Assembly: GCA_945948915.1 (NCBI GenBank)
Contig: CAMFCQ010000006.1
Coordinates: 1-64,000, forward strand
DNA length: 64,000 nt
Direction of reading: 5' to 3'
From: an uncultured Clostridia bacterium
GTDB taxonomy: Bacteria; Bacillota; Clostridia; Christensenellales; Aristaeellaceae
Part shown: positions 1 to 9,699 of the stretch, in pieces
How positions within the stretch are numbered: the first letter of the stretch is position 1
Layout of the letters: each line of letters opens with the position of its first letter
The notes under the pieces: generated by a model
Told to the model about the DNA's origin: nothing
The model's database searches: none
What the model saw: the letters and a program-made list of their open reading frames with translations, nothing else
Translations under genes and position numbers: made by a program

Positions 1-25
1 TTTGGGTGAAACGGTTGGCATCCAT
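1..25 (-). CDS. clpB: 5' end of a ClpB-like chaperone (partial, runs off the window)
   Basis: Reverse strand reads AAAGGAGG-N9-ATG GAT GCC AAC CGT TTC ACC CAA = MDANRFTQ, resembling the typical ClpB N-terminus; a CtsR-like box lies upstream. Confidence 0.45.
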
Positions 26-103
26 CCAAATCATCCTCCTTTATGTTCAGGGCGGCAAGCCGTCCGATGAACGCTTACGTTTACTGTGTCTTTTGACGCT
101 GTC

Positions 104-140
104 AGTATACCACGGCTGTCAAAAGTCAGTAAAGATCAAA
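104..140 (-). promoter_or_regulatory. Candidate promoter with overlapping CtsR-like operator upstream of clpB-like start
   Basis: + strand 124-140 AGTCAGT-AAA-GATCAAA (CtsR heptad repeat, 3-nt spacer, imperfect); - strand TTTACT-18-TATACT promoter. Confidence 0.4.
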
Positions 141-182
141 TTCGGAGAATAATTGGATGATAAATGTACAAAATAAACAAAA

Positions 183-1277
183 TCAAGGGCGGCGCCAGCC
201 GTCGGCAAACTCGTCCGTGGTTTCTATTCGCCAGAAGAGCACCCAATCGCTGCGGGAGATTGCGGACAGGTATGGCTTGATCCCTGTGATGACGGTTGAA
301 AAGCCATAGGCAGTGATCGGCTCCGTCATGTACTGGTTTTGATAGGGCTGCTCTTCCGCACCCCAGGATAAGCCGCCAATGTCCGGATTGCTCAGAGCAA
401 TGTACAGCGCATTCTGCCAGTCCTGCGCCGGAAAGACGCCGTTGCTCCCGTGCTGGCGAAACGTTTCGAGATAATCGCTATATACAGCGTCGCCTTCGAT
501 GGGACGGCGGGCTTTGATTTCAAACAGATCGCAGGCAGCCTCCACGAGCACGCCGCTGTCGGAGACGATCACATGCGCACCGGTCGAAAAGCCCTCCCAC
601 GCATCCGGCTCGTCTGCATAGTGCGCGGGGTAGGTGGGATTGCTCCAGAGCCGCATGCTGCCGACCATCAGATTGAAATGAACAGCGGTATACTCCGGCT
701 GCTTATCCTCATACTTCATCCTGCGCTTCCAATGGGCACGAGCATTGTCGATGAACGTCGATGTATCCGAAAACGCATGCGCATAGACGGCAGTCTGTCC
801 CTCCATGTACGCATCGAAATCATACGGCCGGCTGACTGAGCGCGGCACAGGATCGACCTCCACGCCCAACGCTTCAAAATAGGCAAGACCGATCCGGACA
901 GCTTGTGCCGCAGCTTCTTCATTCGAGATATCCGCTGCGGCTTTGGCGCGCCAGTCGCCGGTATACATGGCACTGCCGCGCGGATTGAAAAATTGGCCTT
1001 GCGTGCTCTGGCCGGCAGCCCTGAGCGCGGATTGCATCTGCTTCTTGCTGACATAGCCCTTCTTGAGCGTCAGAATCTCCGCAGGATAGGAATCTTCAGG
1101 CAAAGGACTATCGATCCTGATCGGTTTTTGGATTCTGTCTGCGCCGAAAACTCCCGTTGCCGTGCAACGCACCCAGCCGTCCTCAACGGTCAGGTCGTTA
1201 AGCAAATCACTCTGCGCCAGCGCAGCAGGGCAGAGCATAAGCAAAAAAACAAGCAGGTTAACGATTGTACGCATCAT
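183..1277 (-). CDS. Secreted protein of unknown function (signal peptide), coupled to the upstream sigma factor gene
   Basis: ORF with N-terminal MMRTIVNLLVFLLMLCPAALAQ signal; start overlaps the 3' end of the sigma ORF. Confidence 0.6.
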   Translation of the reverse strand: MMRTIVNLLVFLLMLCPAALAQSDLLNDLTVEDGWVRCTATGVFGADRIQKPIRIDSPLPEDSYPAEILTLKKGYVSKKQMQSALRAAGQSTQGQFFNPRGSAMYTGDWRAKAAADISNEEAAAQAVRIGLAYFEALGVEVDPVPRSVSRPYDFDAYMEGQTAVYAHAFSDTSTFIDNARAHWKRRMKYEDKQPEYTAVHFNLMVGSMRLWSNPTYPAHYADEPDAWEGFSTGAHVIVSDSGVLVEAACDLFEIKARRPIEGDAVYSDYLETFRQHGSNGVFPAQDWQNALYIALSNPDIGGLSWGAEEQPYQNQYMTEPITAYGFSTVITGIKPYLSAISRSDWVLFWRIETTDEFADGWRRP

Positions 1278-2358
1278 ACAGCTTCCTCCATTCCTCCGCA
1301 TCAGGTGCGGCAACACGCTGCGTCAGCAAGCCCGTTTCCAGCGTTTCATTGCTGGCGAAATCCCGGACGGTGACGCCGCACTGAAGCGTGAGCATACCGT
1401 CCTCATCCAGCAGGGACGCGTACAACTTAGGGGACAGAACATCGAGATGCAGCCTAGCAAAGAAGCTCTCGCCGAGGCCATCCGCCAGGAAATCCTCGCT
1501 TCCGTTCAGATGCATGCTGCCGATGCGCCATCCGTCCAGTGCGAACACATGTACCGGCTTTCCCTGCGCCCAGTCTTCGATAGGGAGAATTTCTCCGTCT
1601 ACCCAGATGTGATCTTGGCGCTCGCCGTCCACGCCGATGCAGCCGCTGTGCACGGTCAGTGCCTGTTCGTCTGTACCTGCGAGGGAATATGTTGCCAGAA
1701 GGTCAAGGCTCTCCAAATCCCATTTTACATCGATAAGCTCCGCAGTCAAATACCGACCGGCGTACGAAATAGAATGGGCGGACCCAAAGTCTGTACAGAC
1801 CGAACTGGCAGGCGAGGCCTGTCGGTTACTCAGAAACCAGCTGACATCCCAAATGCCCGTGCCGATAGCTGCAGCGGCCATCAGCAGAAGCAGCACAAGC
1901 GAAATGAGCAGGATGCGAAGTCTCCGTCTCGCGCGGTACAGCCGCATCTTCGCGGCATCCTCGGAGGAATTCAGCTTCTGTGCGATCTCGGTGACAGAGT
2001 ATCCATCCTTATAGCGCATCAGAAGCAGCTTGCGCGCCTCCGGCGGCATCTTATCAAGCGCTTCGTCCACATCGATTTCCTGCGGCACAGCCTCGTCGTA
2101 CAATTGCTGAAGATGATGAAAGGCCTGAATCTCCTTACTGCGCTGTCTGAGCGTCTGCCTGCATTGATTGACGAGAATCTGCGTCAGCCAGGCTTCAAAA
2201 ACGCCTTCATGCTTAAGCTGCGGCAGATGCTCCCATGCCAGAAGAATGGCGCTTTGCACCGCATCCTCGCATTCGTCGGGCGGAAGCATGCGCCGGGCAA
2301 TGGCTTTCAGTTTTCTTTGGCTGCGCAATACGCGTGATTCAAATTCCTCCCGATCCAC
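1258..2358 (-). CDS. ECF-type RNA polymerase sigma factor fused to a TM helix and an extracytoplasmic domain
   Basis: Sigma region 2/4 features (CEDAVQSAILLAWEHLPQ; LLLMRYKDGYSVTEIAQKLNSSEDAAKMRLYRARRRL) followed by ILLISLVLLLLMAAAAIGTGIW and about 190 aa. Confidence 0.8.
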   Translation of the reverse strand: MDREEFESRVLRSQRKLKAIARRMLPPDECEDAVQSAILLAWEHLPQLKHEGVFEAWLTQILVNQCRQTLRQRSKEIQAFHHLQQLYDEAVPQEIDVDEALDKMPPEARKLLLMRYKDGYSVTEIAQKLNSSEDAAKMRLYRARRRLRILLISLVLLLLMAAAAIGTGIWDVSWFLSNRQASPASSVCTDFGSAHSISYAGRYLTAELIDVKWDLESLDLLATYSLAGTDEQALTVHSGCIGVDGERQDHIWVDGEILPIEDWAQGKPVHVFALDGWRIGSMHLNGSEDFLADGLGESFFARLHLDVLSPKLYASLLDEDGMLTLQCGVTVRDFASNETLETGLLTQRVAAPDAEEWRKLYDAYNR

Positions 2359-2434
2359 TTTTCATCACCTCCTGAATGCTTCTGTATAAGTAGATGCAAA
2401 AAACGCCCTTCGCGTAACGGAAGGGCAAAAGAAA

Positions 2435-3169
2435 TTATGGAATTCTTTTCAGGTGATCAAGCGGCACACGATACTTGGTATAACGATGACCGCGACGGTC
2501 TTGGTATTCTCCATGCGCGTCGGGCACCATAACCGTCGCCTGCTTGCCGATATAGGTCACCACACCGCTGACCGTGCTTTCCTTAAGGGGAAAGCAGACA
2601 CGGCTGCCGACAAACAGGCCCGCTCTGGCTGCCTCTTGCCTGCGCGTCGGCAGACTGTGGCGCATTGCCGTGTGACCGAACAATCCTTTCGCCAGCCCGA
2701 GAAACCGCGCGGAATGACCGGTTTGTCCATAGAGCGCCGTTTCCAGAGCATGGCATAGCTCATGCTCGAAAACGACAAGAAATGCCTCCTGCGGCGTAGC
2801 GACGGAAAAGCCGTTGAGAAAAAAGGGGCCTTCGTCAAGGCGCATTAGGAAATCACCGGACATGCGGATTTCCGCGCTTTTGATCTGCCTGAACGCGCCC
2901 TTTGTGCAAAGGAATTTTCCGGCGGAGCTGGTCAGACGGGTCGAGATCGTGACACGCAGGCAGCGCATTGTCCGACCGAGATAGCTGTCCAGAAAGAGAT
3001 CATCGTAGAGATGCAGCAGGGCATCGAGCGTTTCTTCTTTGATTCCGCGTACAGGAATCGTGCAGAATCCTTCATCCAGCATGCAGAGCTTTGCGAGAAC
3101 GAGGGAACGTCGGCGAAGAATCTCTGCATCCTCCAGCGGAAGGGCGAAGGGGAGTTTCACCCTGCGCAT
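2435..3169 (-). CDS. SprT-like zinc metalloprotease-domain protein
   Basis: HExxH motif in VVFEHELCHALE; compact protein with C-terminal basic domain. Confidence 0.6.
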   Translation of the reverse strand: MRRVKLPFALPLEDAEILRRRSLVLAKLCMLDEGFCTIPVRGIKEETLDALLHLYDDLFLDSYLGRTMRCLRVTISTRLTSSAGKFLCTKGAFRQIKSAEIRMSGDFLMRLDEGPFFLNGFSVATPQEAFLVVFEHELCHALETALYGQTGHSARFLGLAKGLFGHTAMRHSLPTRRQEAARAGLFVGSRVCFPLKESTVSGVVTYIGKQATVMVPDAHGEYQDRRGHRYTKYRVPLDHLKRIP

Positions 3170-3172
3170 AGC

Positions 3173-3889
3173 TTACAGCGCGATCTCCACGCGAACCGCC
3201 TTGCCAACGAACTTGATCTCGCTGATATTGACGGTTTCCGCACCCAGATCGCGGTCGCCGCTCTGCAAGAGAATGCTGTTGTTGCCCAACAGCTTCACGC
3301 GGCGCAAGCAGCGATGCGCGCCATATTCCACCAGCATGATCGCGCCGTCGATGGGCAGCGTCTGCGGAATCACCAGCACCAGGTCGCCCTTTTCGATGCG
3401 CATGGCGCGCATGGTATCGTCTGGTGAGAGGAAGTAGACAACCTTGTCTGGCTTCGCACCTTCAATTTTTCCGTCCTGAATCGGCACCATGCGGCGTGAA
3501 ACCTGAATCCAGGCGGCGTTCATGACGGGAACAGGCTTCAGAACGCTGCTGAGCGCATCCAGCCAGATGCCGCTCTGTTCTTCCTTGGTCTGCGGTTTGG
3601 CAGCGGGCTGCGGTTCGGCGGCCTTGGGCGCCGCAGGCTTCGGCGCGGGCGCAAGCGTGCCCAGATCGACCGTCGCCGCAATCTCGTCCAGAGAGAATTC
3701 GGCTTCGTTGCGCTGGCTGGTGCCCAGCGTCTTGAGGATTCGGCGTGCCTGATCATCCTGTATAATGCGGCGGCCTTCCTCGACGTCCTTGAGATAGCTC
3801 TCGGATACACCGCACTTTCTGGCCACCTGCTTACGGGTCAGCTTCTGACGGCTGCGTTCCAGCAAAATCAAATCGCCCAAACGGCTCAT
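3173..3889 (-). CDS. XRE-family HTH regulator with C-terminal S24/LexA-like fold
   Basis: N-terminal RQKLTRKQVARKCGVSESYLKDVEEGRR HTH; C-terminal region alignable to the LexA of this window. Confidence 0.75.
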   Translation of the reverse strand: MSRLGDLILLERSRQKLTRKQVARKCGVSESYLKDVEEGRRIIQDDQARRILKTLGTSQRNEAEFSLDEIAATVDLGTLAPAPKPAAPKAAEPQPAAKPQTKEEQSGIWLDALSSVLKPVPVMNAAWIQVSRRMVPIQDGKIEGAKPDKVVYFLSPDDTMRAMRIEKGDLVLVIPQTLPIDGAIMLVEYGAHRCLRRVKLLGNNSILLQSGDRDLGAETVNISEIKFVGKAVRVEIAL

Positions 3890-3979
3890 GTTCGTTCCTC
3901 CTGTGCTCCGCGCAAAGAAAAGCGCTTAGTTGTCGCTAAGCGCATTATATCGTTTTCACTCGCTTTTGTAAAGCGCCTC

Positions 3980-5170
3980 TCAGGCCTTCTTATCCTCCGG
4001 CGGAGCAGGGTCATACGTCGATAGACTGCGCTCGGAGAGACGCCGGTTTGCGGCGGCACCAAGCAGCGTATAGGTGACGGAAACGATCGGTACAGCCGTC
4101 AGCATGCCCGGGATGCCAAAGATGGCACCGCCAACCGTAACAGCCAGCAGCACCCACATCGACGGCAGGTTGATGGCAGTGGACACCACACGCGGATAGA
4201 TCAGGTTGGTTTCGATCTGCTGGAGGATGAGGATAAAGGCGACAAAGCCGATCGCTTTCATCGGGCTCTCGATGAGCACCAGGAACGCGCCGATGACGCA
4301 CGAAAAGATTGCGCCGTAGATCGGAATCAGCGCGCCGAAGAGCATGATCACCGTAATCACCAGCGCGTGCGGGAAACGGAAGATCAGCATGCCGATAAAG
4401 CACAGCCCGCTGAGAATGACCGCTTCCGTGCACTGAATGGTGACGTAAGAGAAGAATGTCTTGTGCATGAGGCGGGCAATGCCGAGCACGTCATCGCAGA
4501 ATTGCTTGGGCAGGAAAGCGTAAAGCAGCTTTTTGCACTGGCGAGACAGGGATTCCGTCTGCAGCAGCACATAAACGGCGAACACGAACGAGATGATGAC
4601 GTCTGTCACGCTGCCGAAGATCGAAGAGACGTTGGCGGCAAGAGAAGTGACGACAATGCCCGCATACCGCTGCACAATGCTGATCAGCGAAGCGGCCATC
4701 TTGTTGAGGTCCGGGATCATCGGAGCGATGGCGTCATGGACTTCCGGGTATCCTTCCAGCCAGGTCAGCAGGTTATTGAACCACTGCTGCGCCGTGGGAA
4801 CAAAGCGCATGATGGAGCCAGCCAGTGCAGTGACCGTATTGACCAGCTGGGGCAGCACAATGCCGCTGAAAATGGAAATCAAGAGGAAGACAAACAGAAT
4901 CGCCAGCACAAGGCTGAGCGCCTTGCGTTTGCCAGGTTTGACCAGCGGACAGCCCTTCTTGTATTCCTTGCTCAGCAGGCGATCAAACAGGCGCATCGGC
5001 ACGCTCAGGATAAAGGCGATGCATCCTCCGACGACAAACGGCGAAAAGGCCGCCAGCGCCGCGCCAATCCAGCCGCCGACCTCCTTAAAGTGAATGACGC
5101 AGAGCACGAGTACTACCGTGAACGACGAAAGCGCGAACAGAAAACGCTTGGTATCCTTTGAAAGCTGCAT
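3980..5170 (-). CDS. AI-2E family (PerM/YtvI-like) transporter
   Basis: Multi-TM protein; FGALIPIYGAIFSCVIGAFLVLIESP and LPSMWVLLAVTVGGAIFGIPGMLTAVP typical of the family. Confidence 0.85.
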   Translation of the reverse strand: MQLSKDTKRFLFALSSFTVVLVLCVIHFKEVGGWIGAALAAFSPFVVGGCIAFILSVPMRLFDRLLSKEYKKGCPLVKPGKRKALSLVLAILFVFLLISIFSGIVLPQLVNTVTALAGSIMRFVPTAQQWFNNLLTWLEGYPEVHDAIAPMIPDLNKMAASLISIVQRYAGIVVTSLAANVSSIFGSVTDVIISFVFAVYVLLQTESLSRQCKKLLYAFLPKQFCDDVLGIARLMHKTFFSYVTIQCTEAVILSGLCFIGMLIFRFPHALVITVIMLFGALIPIYGAIFSCVIGAFLVLIESPMKAIGFVAFILILQQIETNLIYPRVVSTAINLPSMWVLLAVTVGGAIFGIPGMLTAVPIVSVTYTLLGAAANRRLSERSLSTYDPAPPEDKKA

Positions 5171-5286
5171 GTTGTAGCCTCCCGTATACAGAATCTCTTT
5201 TTATTATACCCTTTTCTTTGTCAAAAGGAAACAGCATTCAGATAGAAACTTTGTCCAGTCAATGTCCCTCTGGCGGATCCGCGTGC

Positions 5287-5315
5287 TTGAAAACCGGCGC
5301 AAAATGCGATATATT
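5287..5315 (+). promoter_or_regulatory. Sigma-A-type promoter for the fumarase-ABC operon
   Basis: TTGAAA-17-TATATT. Confidence 0.55.
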
Positions 5316-5355
5316 AATCACATCAAATCTGCAGGCTTGCACGGAGGCATCAACC

Positions 5356-6195
5356 ATGAGAGAACTGAGCGTTAAACGCATTGAGGATACCGTCTATGCG
5401 CTGTTCATGAGCGCATGCTGTGAAATCGGCGAGGATGTGCTGTTCCTGCTTCAAAAGAACCTTCAGACCGAGGAATCGCCGTTCGGCCGGGAAGTCCTGC
5501 GTCAACTAATTGAAAACGACCGGCTTGCAGCAGAAAAGAAAATGCCGATCTGCCAGGATACCGGCATGGCGGTCATCTTTATGGATCTGGGCCAGGATGT
5601 GCATCTGACCTGCGGCGACGTCAACGAGGCCATTGAAACCGGCGTACGCCGCGCATACAGGGACGGCTGCTTCCGCGCCAGCGTGCTTTCTCCGCTTACG
5701 CGCTTCAACACGAAGGACAACACACCCGCCATTGTGCACATGCGCATCGTCCCGGGCGAGCAGGTGACGCTGACGGCGGCGCCCAAGGGCTTCGGCTCAG
5801 AGAATATGTCCAGGCTCTGGATGCTCACGCCGTCTCAGGGCATAGAGGGCGTTAAAAACGCGATCGTGGAAACCGTGCGGCTGGCCGGCGGCAATCCCTG
5901 CCCGCCCGTGGTGGTCGGCGTGGGCATCGGCGGCACGGCGGAACGCGCCATGCAGATGGCCAAGCACAGCCTGACCCGGGAATGCGGCACGCCGTCTGAC
6001 GACCCGATGCTCGCGGAGATGGAGCGCGAGCTGCTTGAGCGCATCAACAATCTGGGCATCGGCCCGCAGGGGCTGGGCGGCAGGACGACGGCGCTGGCCG
6101 TGCACATCGAGCAGATGCCCACGCATATCGCCGGCCTGCCCGTGGCGGTCAACATGCAGTGCCATGCTGCGCGCCACAAGACGGCTGTCATCTGA
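5356..6195 (+). CDS. Class I fumarate hydratase / L(+)-tartrate dehydratase alpha subunit
   Basis: MPICQDTGMAVIFMDLGQDV, KGFGSENMSRLWML, GIGPQGLGGRTTALAVHI motifs. Confidence 0.88.
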   Translation: MRELSVKRIEDTVYALFMSACCEIGEDVLFLLQKNLQTEESPFGREVLRQLIENDRLAAEKKMPICQDTGMAVIFMDLGQDVHLTCGDVNEAIETGVRRAYRDGCFRASVLSPLTRFNTKDNTPAIVHMRIVPGEQVTLTAAPKGFGSENMSRLWMLTPSQGIEGVKNAIVETVRLAGGNPCPPVVVGVGIGGTAERAMQMAKHSLTRECGTPSDDPMLAEMERELLERINNLGIGPQGLGGRTTALAVHIEQMPTHIAGLPVAVNMQCHAARHKTAVI

Positions 6196-6213
6196 GGATA
6201 GGAGGAAAAGCAT

Positions 6214-6762
6214 ATGAGCAAGACGATCCATGCGCCGCTTCGCCGTGAGGAGCTGGAAGGCCTGCGCGCAGGCGACAGCGTGCTGCTCAGCGGCGTCATC
6301 TATACCGGACGCGATGCGGCGCACAAGCGGCTTTGCGCACTGATCAACGAAGGCAAGGAGCTTCCATTTGACCTGCGCAATCAGGCGATTTACTATGCGG
6401 GGCCCTGTCCGGCAAAGCCGGGCGATCCCATCGGCTCCTGCGGCCCGACGACGAGCTACCGCATGGACGCGTATGCGCCGACGCTCTGCAACCTGGGGCT
6501 GATCGGCATGATCGGCAAAGGACAGCGCAGCGAAGCGGTTGTCGAGGCGATCAGACGCAACGGCGGCGTCTATTTTGCGGCGACCGGCGGAGCGGGCGCA
6601 CTGATTGCCACCAGCGTCAAATCCGCCGAGGTGATCGCCTTTGAAGATTTGGGGACGGAGGCGATCCGCAGGCTGGAGGTTGAAAACCTGCCGCTGATCG
6701 TGGCAATCGATGCGCACGGCGGCAATCTCTATGAGGAAGGCCCGGCGCGCTATCGCCGCTGA
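6214..6762 (+). CDS. Class I fumarate hydratase / L(+)-tartrate dehydratase beta subunit
   Basis: LSGVIYTGRDAAHKRL, YYAGPCPAKPGDPIGSCGPTTSYRMD, GKG motif. Confidence 0.9.
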   Translation: MSKTIHAPLRREELEGLRAGDSVLLSGVIYTGRDAAHKRLCALINEGKELPFDLRNQAIYYAGPCPAKPGDPIGSCGPTTSYRMDAYAPTLCNLGLIGMIGKGQRSEAVVEAIRRNGGVYFAATGGAGALIATSVKSAEVIAFEDLGTEAIRRLEVENLPLIVAIDAHGGNLYEEGPARYRR

Positions 6763-6801
6763 TCCATCTGTCAGGGTGTAATGAAATAGGGAAGGTACAG
6801 C

Positions 6802-7905
6802 ATGAAAATCGTATTGCAGAATCTGACCAAGAGATTCCCAAGCCGCGGCAAAGGCAATCGCGAAGATGTTGTGGCGGTGAAGGACTTTTCCTTTGAAATC
6901 CCGGACGGCAAGCTGATCGGCCTGCTCGGCCCCTCCGGCTGCGGCAAGAGCACGACGCTCAATCTGCTCTGCGGCCTGCAAAAGCCCACAAGCGGCAGAA
7001 TTTTCTTCGGCGAGGATGATGTGACCGACCTGCCCGCCGAAAAGCGCGGCGTAGGCTTTGTCTTTCAGAGCTATGCGCTCTATCCGCATCTGACGGTGCT
7101 GCAAAACATCCTGTTCCCGCTGGAGAACCTCAAGGGCAAGGACAAACTCTCCAAGGAGGTCATGCGAGAAAAGGCCTGTGAAGCCGCAAGGCTCGTCCAG
7201 ATTGACGAGCTGTTGGACCGCAAGCCCAGTGAGCTTTCCGGCGGACAGCAGCAGCGCGTCGCGATTGCGCGCGCGCTGGTGAAGATGCCGCGCGTGCTGC
7301 TGCTGGACGAGCCGCTCTCCAACCTCGACGCGCGGCTGAGGCTGCAGACGCGGGAGGAGATCCGCCGCATTCAGCGCGAAACGAAGATCACTACCGTGTT
7401 CGTCACGCACGATCAGGAGGAGGCTATGAGCATTTCCGACATGATCGTCGTCATGAAATCCGGCGTCATTCAGCAGATCGGCAAGCCGCAGGAGGTCTAT
7501 GACAACCCGGTCAACCTGTTTGTCGCCAGATTTCTGGGCACGCCGCCGATCAATGTGTTCAGCGGACGAATTGACGGCGGCAGGCTGATGATCGGCGAGG
7601 ACACGGTGCTCGACGTGCCCGGCACAGAGAGTCAGGATGTCTGGATCGGCGTGCGTCCGGAGGGCTTTGTGCCCAACGAAAACGGCCCGCTGCACTGTGA
7701 TTTCTCCGGCATAGAGGTCATGGGACGCGACATCAGCGTCGTATCGACCCACAGGTGCTGCGAGAACGCCGCCATCCGCGCCATCATCAGCGCGGACAGC
7801 AAGGTGAACACGCAGGATCAGACGGTTCGCTTCTCTCTGAAACCGGGCAAGGTCTTCGTCTTCGACAAGGAAACGGAAGCACGCATCCCTCTTGAGCAGG
7901 CATGA
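6802..7905 (+). CDS. ABC transporter ATP-binding protein, UgpC/MalK type
   Basis: Walker A GPSGCGKSTT, signature LSGGQQQRVAIARAL, Walker B VLLLDEPLSNLDARLR, C-terminal TOBE-like region. Confidence 0.93.
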   Translation: MKIVLQNLTKRFPSRGKGNREDVVAVKDFSFEIPDGKLIGLLGPSGCGKSTTLNLLCGLQKPTSGRIFFGEDDVTDLPAEKRGVGFVFQSYALYPHLTVLQNILFPLENLKGKDKLSKEVMREKACEAARLVQIDELLDRKPSELSGGQQQRVAIARALVKMPRVLLLDEPLSNLDARLRLQTREEIRRIQRETKITTVFVTHDQEEAMSISDMIVVMKSGVIQQIGKPQEVYDNPVNLFVARFLGTPPINVFSGRIDGGRLMIGEDTVLDVPGTESQDVWIGVRPEGFVPNENGPLHCDFSGIEVMGRDISVVSTHRCCENAAIRAIISADSKVNTQDQTVRFSLKPGKVFVFDKETEARIPLEQA

Positions 7906-7919
7906 GCGGGAGGACAAGC

Positions 7920-8813
7920 ATGGAGAAGCAAAGCGCAAAGGGCTGGCTTTATCTGCTGCCGGCCATCCTATTTCTGGGCGTTTTCATGGTCTATCCGCTC
8001 ATTGACGTCTTCATCTATTCGTTTGAAGAGGGATACAACTCCGCATCCCAGACGTATTACGGTGTCGGTCTGTACAATTACTCCTATGTGCTGCGCGACC
8101 CGTATTTCCTGCAGGCACTCAAAAACACGTTCATTCTGGTCATCGTCACCGTGCCGCTTTCCACCGGCTTTGCGCTGCTGATCTCTGTGGCGCTCAGCTC
8201 GATCAGGCCGCTGCGCAATCTGTATCAGACGATCTATTTCCTGCCGTATGTGACCAACACGCTGGCGGTTGGCCTGGTTTTCATGATCCTGTTCAAGAAG
8301 ACGCCTTATTCAGACGGTCTGGCCAATTTGGTCATCAGCTGGTTTGGTGGGGAAGCAATCGACTTCATCGATGGCCCGTACTGGGCAAAGATGTTTGTCC
8401 TGTGCCTCTATACGATCTGGGTCGTCATGCCCTTCAAGATCCTGATTCTGACCAGTGCGCTGGCTTCTGTTGACGAGACGTACTACAATGCAGCCCGGGT
8501 GGACGGCACAAGCAAATGGCGAACATTCATCAGGATTACGCTGCCGATGATCTCGCCGACTGTCTTCTATCTGATCATCACCGGCTTTATCGGTGCTTTC
8601 AAGGCATACAGCGATGCGGTGGCGCTCTTCGGTACAGATTTGAACGCAGCCGGCATGAATACGATCGTCGGCTATGTCTATGACATGCTCTACGGAAACA
8701 GCGGCGGTTATCCTTCGTATGCCTCTGCGGCGGCGATCATTCTGTTTACCGTGGTGCTGACCATCACCTGTGTCAACCTGCTGGTTTCCAAAAAGCATGT
8801 CCATTATTCGTGA
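7920..8813 (+). CDS. Sugar ABC transporter permease (MalF/UgpA type)
   Basis: Six-TM permease with EAA-like loop DETYYNAARVDGTSKWRTFIRITLPM; start at 7902 also possible. Confidence 0.88.
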   Translation: MEKQSAKGWLYLLPAILFLGVFMVYPLIDVFIYSFEEGYNSASQTYYGVGLYNYSYVLRDPYFLQALKNTFILVIVTVPLSTGFALLISVALSSIRPLRNLYQTIYFLPYVTNTLAVGLVFMILFKKTPYSDGLANLVISWFGGEAIDFIDGPYWAKMFVLCLYTIWVVMPFKILILTSALASVDETYYNAARVDGTSKWRTFIRITLPMISPTVFYLIITGFIGAFKAYSDAVALFGTDLNAAGMNTIVGYVYDMLYGNSGGYPSYASAAAIILFTVVLTITCVNLLVSKKHVHYS

Positions 8814-8823
8814 GGGCTGAAAG

Positions 8824-9699
8824 ATGACACGACAAACTGATTACAAAAGAACCGGAAGATCGGCCAGATTCCGCGGACGAACGATGAATGTACTGATCTA
8901 TACGCTGCTCACGCTGTGGGCGCTGATGGTGCTTTTTCCGTTCTACTGGATGGTGCTCACGTCCGTCAAGAGCTATAGCGCATACAACTCGGAGTATATC
9001 CCGCAGATGTTTACGCTGTCGCCAACGCTTGAAAACTATCTGGAAGCCTTCACCGTGGTGCCGCTGGCCAGGTATTTCGTCAATACGCTCATCTTCACTG
9101 TTGCAACGACGGCGATCATGATGGCGGTGACGGTTCTGGCGGCCTATGCGTTTGCGAGGCTCAATTTCAGAGGAAAGAACGCAGCGTTTGTGGTTTTCCT
9201 CTCTCTGATGATGATTCCCAGTGAGCTGGTTGTCATCACCAACTATGTGACCATCACCAATCTGGACCTTCGCAACACGTTTCTGGGCCTGATTCTGCCG
9301 TCGGTCACGTCCGTATTCTACATCTATCTGCTCAAGGAGAACTTTGAGCAGGTGCCGGACGACCTCTACTATGCGGCCAAGGTGGACGGCACATCGGATC
9401 TCAAGTATCTGTTCAAGGTGATGATTCCGATCTGCAAGCCGACGATCGTGACTATCGCAATCCTCAAGGTCATTGAATGCTGGAATTCCTACGTGTGGCC
9501 GAGGCTGGTCACGGATGATGAAAACTACTTCCTGGTGTCCAACGGCATCCAGGCAATTCGTGAAAGCGGATTCGGCCGCGAGAACATCCCGGCCATGATG
9601 GCGGCGGTCGTCTCTATCTCTGTGCCGCTGATCGTCCTGTTCCTGATCTTCCGGCAGAAGATCATGGCCGGCGTGGCGAGAGGAGGCACAAAGGGATGA
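8824..9699 (+). CDS. Carbohydrate ABC transporter permease (MalG/UgpE type)
   Basis: Six-TM protein with PDDLYYAAKVDGTSDLKYLFKVMIPICKP EAA loop. Confidence 0.9.
   Translation: MTRQTDYKRTGRSARFRGRTMNVLIYTLLTLWALMVLFPFYWMVLTSVKSYSAYNSEYIPQMFTLSPTLENYLEAFTVVPLARYFVNTLIFTVATTAIMMAVTVLAAYAFARLNFRGKNAAFVVFLSLMMIPSELVVITNYVTITNLDLRNTFLGLILPSVTSVFYIYLLKENFEQVPDDLYYAAKVDGTSDLKYLFKVMIPICKPTIVTIAILKVIECWNSYVWPRLVTDDENYFLVSNGIQAIRESGFGRENIPAMMAAVVSISVPLIVLFLIFRQKIMAGVARGGTKG

Noticed and set aside
5797-7938. 713-aa ORF antisense to the fumarase and ABC ATPase genes
   Set aside because: Same artefact pattern; opposite-strand genes are unambiguous by motifs.
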